The notes beneath the pieces were generated by a model. That model was not told the origin of the DNA, did no database searches, and saw only the letters and a program-made list of their open reading frames with translations. From contig CM051455.1 in the NCBI GenBank assembly GCA_028274465.1, forward strand, positions 109,800,261 through 109,864,260: DNA of 64,000 nucleotides, read 5' to 3'. This DNA comes from Plantago ovata. Taxonomy: Eukaryota > Streptophyta > Magnoliopsida > Lamiales > Plantaginaceae. The translations under genes were made by a program, and so were the position numbers. Positions 9,693 to 19,096 of this stretch are shown in pieces; positions within the stretch are counted from its first letter, which is position 1, and each line of letters starts with the position of its first letter.

Positions 9693-11579
9693 TCGACCTC
9701 TGTCCCGCGCCGCCTGTTCCGTTCGCTCGCGCCGTCGATCCCCTCTGTCCCGTTCAGCTGCCGCACGCGCGCCGCCCTATCCGCTCGATCGCGCCGCCGT
9801 CCCGTCTTGTTTTCCGCTAAGCGTCGCGCCCCTTTTTCCGTTTTGATTGGTGATGTTCGTTTCTCGTTGTGACTCGCTCCGAGTTTGACAGCCGCGCTCT
9901 GATTTTCCGTTCGCCGCCGCTCCGATTTCCGTCCGCCGCCGATCCGTCCGTTTGCCCCCTTGCCGGCTTCTTTCTGTTCCGATTTCGAGTTCGGTAAGTC
10001 GTCCGTCCTCGCCCGTTTCGAATTCAGATCTCGGTTGAATCTTGATTTAATCTTGTTTTGTTTGTCTTGAATTCGCAGATTGATACAATCTCTTTTCCAT
10101 TCGAAGGTAATCTCGTTTCCCTTTCTGTTTCTTTGATTTACGGTTCGTTTTCTGTTTTGGACTTTTTGCCCCTGGACCGTTTTACCCTTGTACAATCTGG
10201 CCATGTTATTTTGATTCACACTGAGAACCGGGACTTAGGATTTGTTAGATTGTTGTTGCTGTTGTTGGACTTGTTTCTGTTGTTGACCTCGTATGTTGAC
10301 CGTATTGATTTCTGTTGACTTCAAAAAGGACTAATTGGACTTTAGTGATATTAATCTGAACCTTGTGGACTGATTTGGGAAGTCTGAAAACCTAAAGGAC
10401 CTTCTCGTAAACCTTTTTATTCTGTGGGGACTGATATGTATGTTTGGAAAACTTCTGGACTTGTTTGTACTTTTTGATTTTGAAAAGGATCTTTTTGCAA
10501 TTTACCACTGAAGGTATTCTAGTAATTTCCAGAGACTGAAAACTGAAAGAGTTTTTTTCTGAAAACGTTTCAACTTAGTTTCTTCTTTTGTACTTTAGTA
10601 GTGACTTGACTTGCTAGCCTAGTTGGTTAGGTTCTTACTTGACTAACTTAGAGGTCCCGAGTTCGAACCCCGTCTTTACCCCTTCCTTACCGACCTTTTT
10701 CCTTCCGTTCGTTCGACTTCTAAAGTGTAATTAGTTACTTTCTCTTTAGGTTCTCCGTTGTTCGATAACCCGTAAGCTCACTACTCGTTGGAGATCTTTT
10801 GCTCGCAAGTTGAGGTGAGTGTTCACCCCTAAACTTATTTATTTGCGAAAAACTGGAAGGATATGTGACAACTTGTACCTATTACTATATATACTGTTTT
10901 ACTGTATGCTTCCGCGTAAAAATATCTAATTCCTAAGTATGACTATTTACTTTCTTTGTTTATTGCTACTATGTTCTGGATTAACTTTTCTGCAGGAACA
11001 CTTCTCGGTGTTTGATTATCTGTATCTGTTTGTTCTGTATCTGTTTTGTTTCTGTGTGACCGGTCGATTAGGTCGTAATTAGGTAGGCTTGGGTAGTAGA
11101 GGACTATCGGGTTTGCTTGATTATTGCCTAGTCTAATCCCTTTTAGGCGCGAGGCAGAAGTCGCTGAGGTCTATTAGGGTCGTAGGTTCTGTTTGCCCAA
11201 AGTACACGGGGGTTTCTGTTTCTGTCCGGAGTTGTGCACCCTCTGGAGGGAGCTATAAGGGCATTCTGGGAGTAGGAGTAACAAGGCGGGCTGCACCAAC
11301 GGTCTTCAACTTATCTGTTCTGTTATTCTGTTATGTGATCTGTTCTGTTTGTTTGCTTTGCTGAAAAGGATTTTGATTTCAAAACTGTTTACTTTCTGTT
11401 TTTAACTTAGAACCTCACTGAGATCCTTTATCTCACACTCTCTTTGTTTTCAAAATTCCTTCCTTCCAGATACTGCTGAGGATGTTCGCGAATAGGATGC
11501 CAGCGACTGAGAGAAGGGTCGGGGATGTCTCTGGGGTTTTGTTTATTTCAAAATAAGAAGATGAACTTTTACTGTCTTC
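9693..11579. other. Interior of the 2.2-kb LTR-like segment, no gene
   Basis: No coding region is supported; the short ORFs are low-complexity. The left part (9,700-9,980) is C/G-rich and pyrimidine-biased. A tRNA-like stretch is at 10,612-10,676. The right part resembles long-LTR sequence of plant gypsy elements, but I cannot name the family. Confidence 0.5.
10612..10676 (+). ncRNA. tRNA-derived (SINE-like) sequence
   Basis: An A-box-like TAGCCTAGTTGGTTAGG at 10,615-10,631 and a B-box-like GAGTTCGAACCC at 10,659-10,670 have tRNA-like spacing, and AGAGGTCCC precedes the B box as in tRNAs. No pairing acceptor stem is visible, so it is not a working tRNA gene. It could be a SINE head or a captured tRNA. 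Confidence 0.6.
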
Positions 11580-11752
11580 CATAGTTGCTATTCTTTTGAT
11601 TTCAAAGTTACTATTGGATATTTACTTGATTCTGTTAGCGCTGCGCTTGTGAAATATTATTTTGGCATTTATTGCCGACCGTTGTTTTAAAAGTTATTTC
11701 GGATTTTCTTTTTCAAGAAATTATTTTGTTTTTAAAAACCGATATCGTTACA
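11580..11752 (-). repeat. Inverted-repeat arm, right (173 bp)
   Basis: Partner of the arm at 9,520-9,692. Its outer end TGTAACGATATCGG (minus strand) is also the outer end of the whole insertion. Confidence 0.85.
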
Positions 11753-11757
11753 GTAAA

Positions 11758-12383
11758 GGTTTTGTAGTTGACGGTACTGTCTTGTTCTTGAAAGAAGATT
11801 TGGTTTGCTTTTCTTGCTAACATGCATTGCAAACACCATCCTTCTTAAAAGTAACCTTAGGTAATCCAACTACAAGTGCCTTTTTAGACAGCTTATTCAG
11901 CGTCTTGAAGTTTAGATGACTTGTTCGTTTATGCCATAACCATGCTTTTTCAGCAAGGCAATCGTGATCCGAGACAAGGCATTTTTCAACAATTGCTGAA
12001 GACCAATCTACGGTGTACAAGCCTACTGATCTTCTTGCAATCATAATAACCTTCTTAGCCTCGAAATCTATAAGTTTACATTCATCACTTTTGATTTTGA
12101 TGAAGTATCCTTTGTCAGCAAACTGACTCATGTTGAAAAGATTAAACTTAAGATTTTTGACATAAACAACTCCAGTAATGGTAATGCATCCTAACTTCAC
12201 GTCACCATAGCCTTTTGTAGTACCAGAGCCTCCACCAGCAAACCTTATTGTTGGACCTTTAGACCACCGTCTATAGTTTATAAGGTTATTCTTGTTGCCC
12301 GTCATGTGCTTTCCACAACCACTATCAAAGTGCCAGATTGCATCGTTTGTCTCCGTGGCTGAAGTTTGCACAATCAAGAGCAA
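11758..12383 (-). pseudogene. Copia-1 pol: protease C-terminal region and integrase zinc domain
   Basis: An aspartic protease signature is seen in WHFDSGCGKHMTG (about 12,310-12,340), followed by the flap-side IRFAGGGSG. After it come the GAG-pre-integrase features H-x4-H in WHKRTSHLNFKTL and C-x2-C in VCNAC. A TAG stop at 11,817 follows that Cys at a position where related elements have Gln. The frame is open again from there to the insertion point at 11,757, with SSFKN and TVPST as in other copia proteins. Protease processes Gag-Pol; the zinc domain helps integrase bind DNA ends. Confidence 0.88.
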
Positions 12384-12388
12384 ACAAG

Positions 12389-13330
12389 TTAATTATCCAA
12401 TATTGGATGTCCATTAACATGTTCAAGAATGCGTCCAGTGGAAACCCAAGTCTTAAGTTTTTCAATTTTGACTTGTTTTCTACTTGCTGAGGAACTAGGA
12501 GGTTTTGAGCTGAAAGACTTTTGATTCGTGCTGATCAAGTCCACTTTCTGATGTGGTGTCTTGCTCAGTTGACCTTTTTGCTGAACATACTTTTCAGTAT
12601 GTTCTTTTCTGGCAAGGTTCCTTCTAGCCCTAGCATTTAGAGTGTTTTCAGAACTCTTAGGCTTGATTTTATTCATCTCTTTGAAGTATCTTTGATGACT
12701 TTGCTTATACTCGTGAAAAAGTTGACTTTGCTTGGTTTTGAAACCGAGTCCACTTTTCGGAGAATGCTGAGCTTTTGTGTCAGCAACCTTACTTGATTCA
12801 GGTTTGTCAACAAAGGTCTTCTGATTACTTTTAGTAATCTTGCCTTTTGACTTAACAAATTGCTTTTCAGCAACTTGTTTGGCGGAATGCTTTACAACAT
12901 CCTTCTTCTTTACAATTTGCTTCTCAGCAACCTGTTTTCCTTTCAAAGTCTTGTTACTTTGAGTAGCAACAGCGGGCTTTACGGTCGTATGTACTTGATT
13001 GCATGTTTCAGCAACCTTAGATTGACCAAACTGATAGAGTTCTGGTTGACCACTATCAGTAGCACGTACGAAGGAAATCGGTGATTTGTCTTTACTCAAG
13101 ATTTCTACGTCATCACCTTCATACGTTGCACCTAAACCTTCTTTCTGAGATGGATCTCTCAAATAAGAGTTTAGTTCAGTGAGCGTATTACTTGCGTCAG
13201 CATAAGATTTGAAATTGATTTTCATCTTTTTCATTTCTTGGATTTCAGCAAGTAACTTTAGAATTGAGGACTGATACTCTTCCAATTCTAATGCCATTTG
13301 AGAATTTTTCTCTGTAGCTTCAGCAATCAA
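12389..13330 (-). pseudogene. Copia-1 Gag-Pol linker, Lys/Ser-rich
   Basis: The frame is open between the zinc-knuckle part of Gag and the protease. The first about 60 residues are a coiled-coil-like Glu/Leu segment (ALELEEYQSSILKLLAEIQ). The rest is basic, with repeated KQVAEKQ-type units. SIRE-type elements have such long linkers. The frame ends with a stop at 12,389, just before the protease frame. Confidence 0.7.
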
Positions 13331-13344
13331 CTTCTTAAGACGCC

Positions 13345-14025
13345 TTATTTAAGCATCCTTTTCTTCTGTCTCTTCTTCAGCAAGATATACTTTTCAGTAG
13401 TCTGCTTGGTCAGAGTTTCAACAATCTGTAGTTTCTCTTGCTGTTTGCTCAGAGTTTTCTCAAATCTTTCAATTTCTCCTTGAATCTTGTCAAGGTCAAT
13501 CTCGTCTTCACTTTCTGAGTCTGAGTCAGAGGTAGGGTTGTTTACCTGACCGGCCATGAGGCAGAACTCGTAGTTTGACACATCTGGATAAGCTTCCATA
13601 GCTATTCCACAAACTTCTTTGCCAATCTCTACGTCAAGAGTAGCTTCTTCATCGTCAGTGTCTGAGCTTTCATCCTCACTGTCTTCGGAGCTATTATCAA
13701 TACACAATGCATCGAGTTTTGCTTGAAGCTTCTTCTTTTCTTCAGCAATAAAAGCTCTTTTGAACTTCTTCTTCTTTTCAGCAGATTTGCTTTTCAGCAA
13801 TGGGCAATTTTCTTTGAAGTGTCCAGGCTTTTTGCAGTAAAAGCAGAGATCATTTCCAACTACTGGTTCTTCTGATGAAGTTGCTTGCTGAGCTTGCTTT
13901 TTCAGCGAGCTCGTCTCATTCTTGTACTTATGGTAGTTGTTACCAAGATGCTTTTTCAGCTTCTCTTTTGCTTTTCGCCTTTCAAGTTCCTTACTGATGA
14001 ATTTCTTCATGTTTTTGACAACCAA
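13345..14025 (-). pseudogene. Copia-1 Gag: nucleocapsid zinc knuckle region
   Basis: The CCHC zinc knuckle CFYCKKPGHFKENCP (about 13,805-13,850) marks the nucleocapsid, which binds genomic RNA. It is followed by a Lys-rich stretch, then an Asp/Glu-rich stretch (SSEDSEDESSDTDDEE) and a coiled-coil-like end. It lies in a different frame from the capsid part upstream, so an indel near 14,040-14,060 separates them. Confidence 0.88.
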
Positions 14026-14061
14026 AGCGTTTTCATCAGCAGGCTCTTTATCATTCTTCTT

Positions 14062-14808
14062 TTAAAAAGATGACGGCTTTGCAGCAAGAGCAATGTTTTG
14101 CGATTTTTCAGCAAACACATTTTCTCTTTGCTTTGTCTCGTAGTTGACAGTAGCAAGATGAGAGAACAACTCTGTTGGTGTAATGTCGGGCATTCCTTGA
14201 TTGTAGTAGAAGTTCTGAGTGTGGATCCATTCTTGGTTCAGACTTCTGATGATGGTTTTCACCTTCTCAGAATTTGAGTAAAGATTTCCAACACCCAAGG
14301 CTGCCATTTCACTAACAAGAGTTGTGAATCTGAAGTCCAAGTCTTCCAGTGACTCATTTGTACCTTGTTTAAAGTTCTGGAACTTTAATTTCAGCACTTC
14401 GAGTTTGTTTTCCTTGGTTTTGTAAGATCCAGCACAAAGATCTTGAACCATTTTCCAAGCTTCCTTAGCAGTTTTAGCACCCCACAGTTTGAACTGTATG
14501 GTATCCGGAGTTGATCGAATGATGATGTTTCTTGCTTTGCCATCAAGTCGGAATCTCTTGGCTTCGTTGGAAGTCCATTCCTCTCTTGGTTTTGGAACAA
14601 CGGTATCAACCGGTTCGCCTAAGATAGTTTCCTTTCCAGCTTCAATGGTTTTATGAGGAAAACTTCTTTCAACCTTAGTGATCTTGATCGGTCCATCATT
14701 GATGACAGTAACCATCTCATCACTAATGGCCTCAAGATGTAGCATCATGTTGTTTCTCCATTTTTCGTAGTTTTCCAGCTTCAGCAAGGGAGCATCTCCT
14801 AAAGACAT
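14062..14808 (-). pseudogene. Copia-1 Gag: capsid-like N-terminal region
   Basis: ATG at 14,808 starts MSLGDAPLLKLENYEKW, a typical copia Gag beginning. The UBN2-type gag domain follows, with KLWGAKTAKEAWKMVQDLC, KLKFQNFKQGTNESLEDLDFRFTTLV and the LNQEW segment. The frame closes at 14,062, then coding shifts frame toward the zinc knuckle. The gag start is about 100 bp from the primer-binding site. Confidence 0.9.
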
Positions 14809-14906
14809 CCTGTCAGCAAAACACTACCAAACTGATCAAGTGAGAGTGATTTACGGAAAGCACCTAAGGGGATCTAGGTTCAGTGATGAAGGTTAAAGAA
14901 CCTCCA

Positions 14907-14918
14907 GCTCTGATACCA
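14907..14918 (-). other. Copia-1 primer-binding site
   Basis: The minus strand reads TGGTATCAGAGC, matching initiator-Met tRNA. It lies two bases from the CA end of the 5' LTR at 14,921. Confidence 0.93.
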
Positions 14919-14920
14919 CT

Positions 14921-16313
14921 TGTTGGTCCCTTTAAACAACAAGAAAAGACTAGAGGGGGGGTGAATAGTCTTCTCAAACTTTCGTCGTTTAAAAACTTTC
15001 TCAGCAAGTGCTTATTACTTTTCAGTAATGAGTTTGCTGATACTTAACTTTCTCAGCAAGTGCAAGTTACTTCTCAGTAACTAGTTTTGCTGATACTTAA
15101 AATCAGAGAGCGGAAGTCTGTGATACAATAAGTGCTTTTTCAGTAAGTGATAGTTTCAGCAAGTGAAGTGAGTGACTCTGTACAGATAGATATGCTTTGC
15201 TGAAAACTAAGTACAGTAAATAAATCACACAAACACTTTTATAGTGGTATCTGAGAGTGGCGTAATCTCTCAACTAATCCACTTTGTCCTTTCTAGGACT
15301 GAATCCACTAAGATAAGATTGAGGTTCCTTACAACACCTATCTAGAGCGATCCAAACAGAAACCAAAGCACACTTGCTTCGTTTCCAACCTAACTAGAGA
15401 ACGTAACCTTGTTCTCCACCAAACTTGGTACTTTTAATCAGCAACACTATGCTTGATTAAGTTCCCCCTGAATATCACGCCTGAAAGGGTGTATTTTCAG
15501 TTAGAGAGGTTTGGGATGAGATAACTTAATTATAACTTATTCAGTTACAACAAGTAATCTAAGAAACAAAACTTTGAGTACTTTGCAGTAAACAAGTTTG
15601 ATTGTTTCTGGTGTCAAGACTTGTTCTTGTTCGAAAGAAAGAAAGAACACTTAACTAATTTCTTAGCCGTGTAAGTTTTACTTCTTCACAAGTAGCTTTT
15701 TCAAGCTTTAAGTCTTGGAACGGATCAATGGCAGTAAAGAGTGTTTGAAGAGTATGTGAGTTTAAGCACAAGTGAGAGTATGATCACGTTGTTGACACAC
15801 TTCAACTCTTTGCCGGAGGACCTCTATTTATAGTGAAATAAGGAGCCGTTTGAATTTCAAATTCTAAGGCTTTTGTTTCTTAAAATGTCACTATCTTGCT
15901 TTTGTACTTTCAGCAACATCCTTGTTTGTCTTCTAGTCTTCATGTCCTTCGTGTGCATGCTTTGCATTTAATGCTTATTTGAATAAAATTCAAACAGTAA
16001 CATTGGAGCACAAATACAAGTACTTTCAGCAAGAGGTCACAAATGTTCATCAGCAAGTGGTCAGTCTCAGTTTCAGCAAGCACAACCTACTCTGTCGTTT
16101 AGATTTTCACTTATGCAATGCTGTTGCTGAAGTTTCCACTTTCTGAGCAACATGTGCCTTTGTAGATACCAGTCTTCAGAAATCTTCTAGTCTTCAGATC
16201 TTGGAAATCTTCTAGTCTTCAGATCTTCAAAATCTTCAAGTTTCTGAGCGGTTCTAAATGCTTTAATAGTTTGTTTGTGTAAACAAAGTACATCATCATC
16301 AAATGCTTCAACA
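14921..16313 (-). repeat. Copia-1 5' LTR
   Basis: Its inner end abuts the primer-binding site, and its termini are TGTTG...CAACA. The outer limit is set from the matching TTCAACA at 16,313, since the 3' LTR is outside the window. It is rich in CAGCAAG/TTGCTGA words. Confidence 0.82.
14994..15098. repeat. Two tandem 52-53-bp repeats in the Copia-1 LTR
   Basis: Both units run AACTTTCTCAGCAAGTGC... to ...TTGCTGATACTT (14,994-15,045 and 15,046-15,098) with a few substitutions between them. Confidence 0.85.
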
Positions 16314-16483
16314 GGTTGTATTTCTTTTCAGAAAACAAGATACATCATAAGCGGTAAAACCAACCTATCTAGCACCTACTCTAAGTCTTCAGCAAACGTT
16401 CCTCTTTTACAATGTCCTTAAAATTCTAAATTCCTATGGACCTTAAGAGTACTAGTTACTGGACTTTTCTTAATTTAGCATGG

Positions 16484-17334
16484 TTAATTGCTCATCAAAA
16501 TTACAAGTTTCCTAACACTATAGCACGTAGTATCCAAGTAAACGTGTGTCTCAAAATCAGCTTTGCAGTAATTGCATTCAATATGACGCCTCATATTAGC
16601 CTTAGGGACCGAATGCAAATGGCAAAACCTTCCACACTTTATTCCCATCCAACTGTTGCCATTATGATGAAGTTCCAATTGAAAACACAAATTAAATCGC
16701 CACTTTTCGTTCTTATCTTCGCCACCATTTGAATCATAGATCCTTATGAGTTCATTCAATCCAGCTACACGTAATTCCTCTTTTGGTGCAAGTAACTTAA
16801 CCAAGCAAGATATATATATCGCTTGTGGGTGTTTACCTTGCACAATCTTTTCAAGCAAGTAATCCATTTTGCTATATCTTCTTTACTAAAAAACATCAAC
16901 CTAGAGAAAAAAATAAATTAATAAACTAGCACAAAATTAGAAAACACTTTAATGAATTTATAGTTAAAGTAACAAACCAATAGCATTCTATAGAAATATT
17001 CTGGATTTCCAGCAAGGTAGCATTGTATCAAGAACTCATGTTCATCTGAATTCGGAACTTTCCACGCCAACTTCGGAACCGCTTCGAAATTGATGTCTGC
17101 ATAGTATTCTTTCGTTTTGCATACGGAAGCAAACTTTTCACTTACAAAATTAATAACGATATAGTTAGATAATGAAGAACTAAAATAACAAATATAATGA
17201 ATTACATGCCACATAAATATAAACACTCACGAAAACATAGTCGTTTTGCTCCCATCAACGCCCGATATTGCTAAGTTAAACATGATTTCATGTTGTACAT
17301 TGTCTGAAATTTCTTCCCAGTTCAAATCGTCCAT
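16484..17334 (-). pseudogene. F-box-like gene, decayed (family of Arabidopsis At2g35280)
   Basis: Three exon-like pieces are seen on the minus strand: 17,231-17,334 (starts MDDLNWEEIS, donor GTGAGTG), 16,978-17,140 (VPKLAWKVPNSDEHEFL, donor GTTTG) and a last exon from about 16,900 to a stop at 16,484. The last exon has the family hallmarks: LLEKIVQGKHPQAIYIS, then GLNELIR and a Cys/His pattern ECNYCKADFETHVYL. Such proteins select targets for ubiquitination in SCF complexes. Exon 2 ends on a codon boundary, but the start of exon 3 then reads into TAG, so one or two small indels probably inactivate it. It is the best candidate for host DNA here. A gene with different splicing is possible. Confidence 0.65.
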
Positions 17335-17929
17335 ATCTCCTTCATGATTGTTGATCGTGTAGATTATAGGAAGAACAACTACTCGTATTTATAGCAAAAG
17401 TTTGCTCAATTCACTATAGATACAAATATGGCATATATTACTCCGATTCTAAAGAAATCGAATCAGTATATATTGTATATCATTTCCAAAAATACAAAAA
17501 TTATGAATATAGAAAATATGTAATTCCGCTTTAAAGAATATCTTCTCAAAGTAACACAAATTAACTTTTAAGAATTATGTAATACCGTGTCACAAAATTT
17601 ACTAAATTCGGATTACTGCATATTTAAAGTAATTAAATAATTTTATATCTTAGTGGGTTTGACATATTTTTTCCATATAATCATCATTAATTAAATTCAT
17701 TGTTGTATCAACCAAGATTTATCTTTATACGTCGAGTTCAAAATAAAAAGCATATTACAAATCGGAAAAGTTGAAAATAAAAAGTACAAAATAAATCCAA
17801 AGAATGAATTGTTTGAACAATACAATATATATTAGGATGAATATATCATGTAAAAAAAAAGAAAAAACCTAAAGAACGACACCAATATAATGCATATAAA
17901 GTAAATAAATAACATGTAAATAATCAGGT

Positions 17930-18335
17930 TCATTCGTCTTCACTATCTTCGTACACTGAAATAAGAACATTGAAGTAATCCTCAGTCATATAGACATGAG
18001 TCTCGAAATCAGCTGCACAACAATCACATGATATATTATGCCGATCACATGCCTTCGGTAGTTCATGGAGAGTGCAGAGAAACGTTTACAGCTCAACCAA
18101 GTCCATTGTGTTGCAGAAAAGTGCGCTTGTAACCTGTGGAGGAGATATTCACGCCAACCCTCCAAATTAAACACACCATACCTCGATTTCCTGATTTGAA
18201 TGAGCTCTTTTAATCACTGATACCTTAACATATCTCCACTTGCAATTAATTTAGTTATACATGAAGTGTAAATTGCAAGATTATGACCACCATCAACCAC
18301 CTTAGCCAATAAGTATTCGTAGCGAATATAACATG
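17930..18335 (-). pseudogene. Second F-box-like fragment, tandem to the first
   Basis: Several frames of the minus strand match the last exon of the neighbouring gene. YEYLLAKVVDGGHNLAIYTS aligns with its YLLEKIVQGKHPQAIYIS; a later frame gives WLSCKRFSALS; the end gives SCDCCAADFETHVYMTEDYF with a stop at 17,930-17,932. A TGA near 18,225 and at least one frameshift break it. No first exon is seen, so it is a truncated duplicate in the same orientation. Confidence 0.7.
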
Positions 18336-19096
18336 CTCAAATACATCAGACTGCATAAATATATTTATAAACACATTAAAACGGAAACTGGCTCGTTTTT
18401 TTACTCGTGCTTCTATGAGCTGGAAGTGGGTTTGTGGTGCTAGATCATCGCCCTAGGAGCTATGGGAGTGTGGGCTAGCTCATATGGTTTCGAACCACAG
18501 GCTTTGTTCTGGAGTTCGAAGATCCACTAGTTTCAGTCGGCGTTTCAGTTTTAGTTTCCACGAGGATCATAGCTTAGCTAGAGTCTTTGGGCTTTCGTGC
18601 CGTTTAGATATTTTCATTAGCTTCGTTGGATATTTGGATCCTCTTCTGTACTTGAGCTTCCGGTGATACACCTTGTACTACGATTGGGATATGCCCCTCT
18701 TACTCTTGTACTTCACTTTGGGTTTTATTGAACTTTTTTTTTTTTTTTTGCCTCTTCCAAAATAAATAAATTATTATATGAAAATTTATGAAGTATTACA
18801 ACTCCAAAATCTTCATTATAAGTCATAGTTATATATGAAATATTTATTATAAATGAAAATAATTATGTATGTCTCACAATTTTAATACGGATCGAATGAA
18901 CTTCAAATTGAATTTATTCAAGTGATTTCGAATCAGATCATTCGGATAAACAAAAATCGGATGTTTTCGGATTGGATCGAATTCCGGGTCAAAGTTCGAA
19001 ACTTTGACCTAATATTTCGTGTGAGACTTCGAATTCAGATCAAAACGGGCCGGATGTTGAATTTGGATGGCTTTTATCATCAGGTCTAGAACTACC
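18336..19096. other. Non-coding stretch before Copia-2
   Basis: No gene is supported. There is a run of 16 T at 18,734-18,749 and a clean hairpin GGTCAAAGTT-CGA-AACTTTGACC at 18,987-19,009. The T run could mark the tail of an old non-LTR insertion, but no other hallmark is seen. Confidence 0.5.

Larger units (their letters stand above)
9039..11752 (-). mobile_element. Chimeric LTR element with 5S- and tRNA-derived sequence
   Basis: A 2,714-bp insertion in Copia-1 integrase has an exact 5-bp duplication GTAAA (9,034-9,038 and 11,753-11,757) and ends TGTAACG...CGTTACA. Read on the minus strand it has a 2.2-kb LTR-like segment (11,752-9,520), a primer-binding site, about 150 bp of internal sequence, a polypurine tract, then a different 304-bp LTR-like segment (9,342-9,039). 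No coding region is seen. The two end segments are not copies of each other, which a normal LTR element would require. It resembles a TRIM such as Cassandra whose 5' LTR has been replaced. Confidence 0.8.
1..16313 (-). mobile_element. Copia-1: SIRE-like Ty1/copia retrotransposon, 3' end off the window
   Basis: On the minus strand the order is 5' LTR (14,921-16,313), initiator-Met type primer-binding site, gag, zinc knuckle, protease, integrase, reverse transcriptase and RNase H, then a long downstream ORF in the env position. The 3' LTR is not in the window. The order PR-IN-RT-RH defines Ty1/copia, and the long extra ORF after pol is typical of the SIRE/Maximus group. The element is dead as read: there are in-frame stops in pol and frameshifts between gag, RT and RNase H. 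Two later insertions interrupt it, a solo Athila LTR at 1,584-2,860 and a chimeric element at 9,039-11,752. The LTR termini are TGTTG and CAACA. Confidence 0.9.

Noticed and set aside
9488..10219. 243-codon minus-strand ORF in the chimeric element
   Set aside because: Arg/Lys-rich low-complexity translation of a skewed, GC-rich LTR segment. It crosses the primer-binding site and the inverted-repeat arm and shows no domain.
10612..10676. Functional tRNA gene
   Set aside because: A and B boxes are present but I see no pairing acceptor stem or clear anticodon arm.
18400..18760. SINE or LINE 3' end with T16 tail
   Set aside because: There is a T run and a TTTCGAACC word, but A/B box spacing is wrong, and no target duplication or RT text was found.
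18987..19009. MITE terminal repeat
   Set aside because: It is a single compact hairpin with a 3-bp loop. There is no second copy or TA/TTA duplication to define an element.
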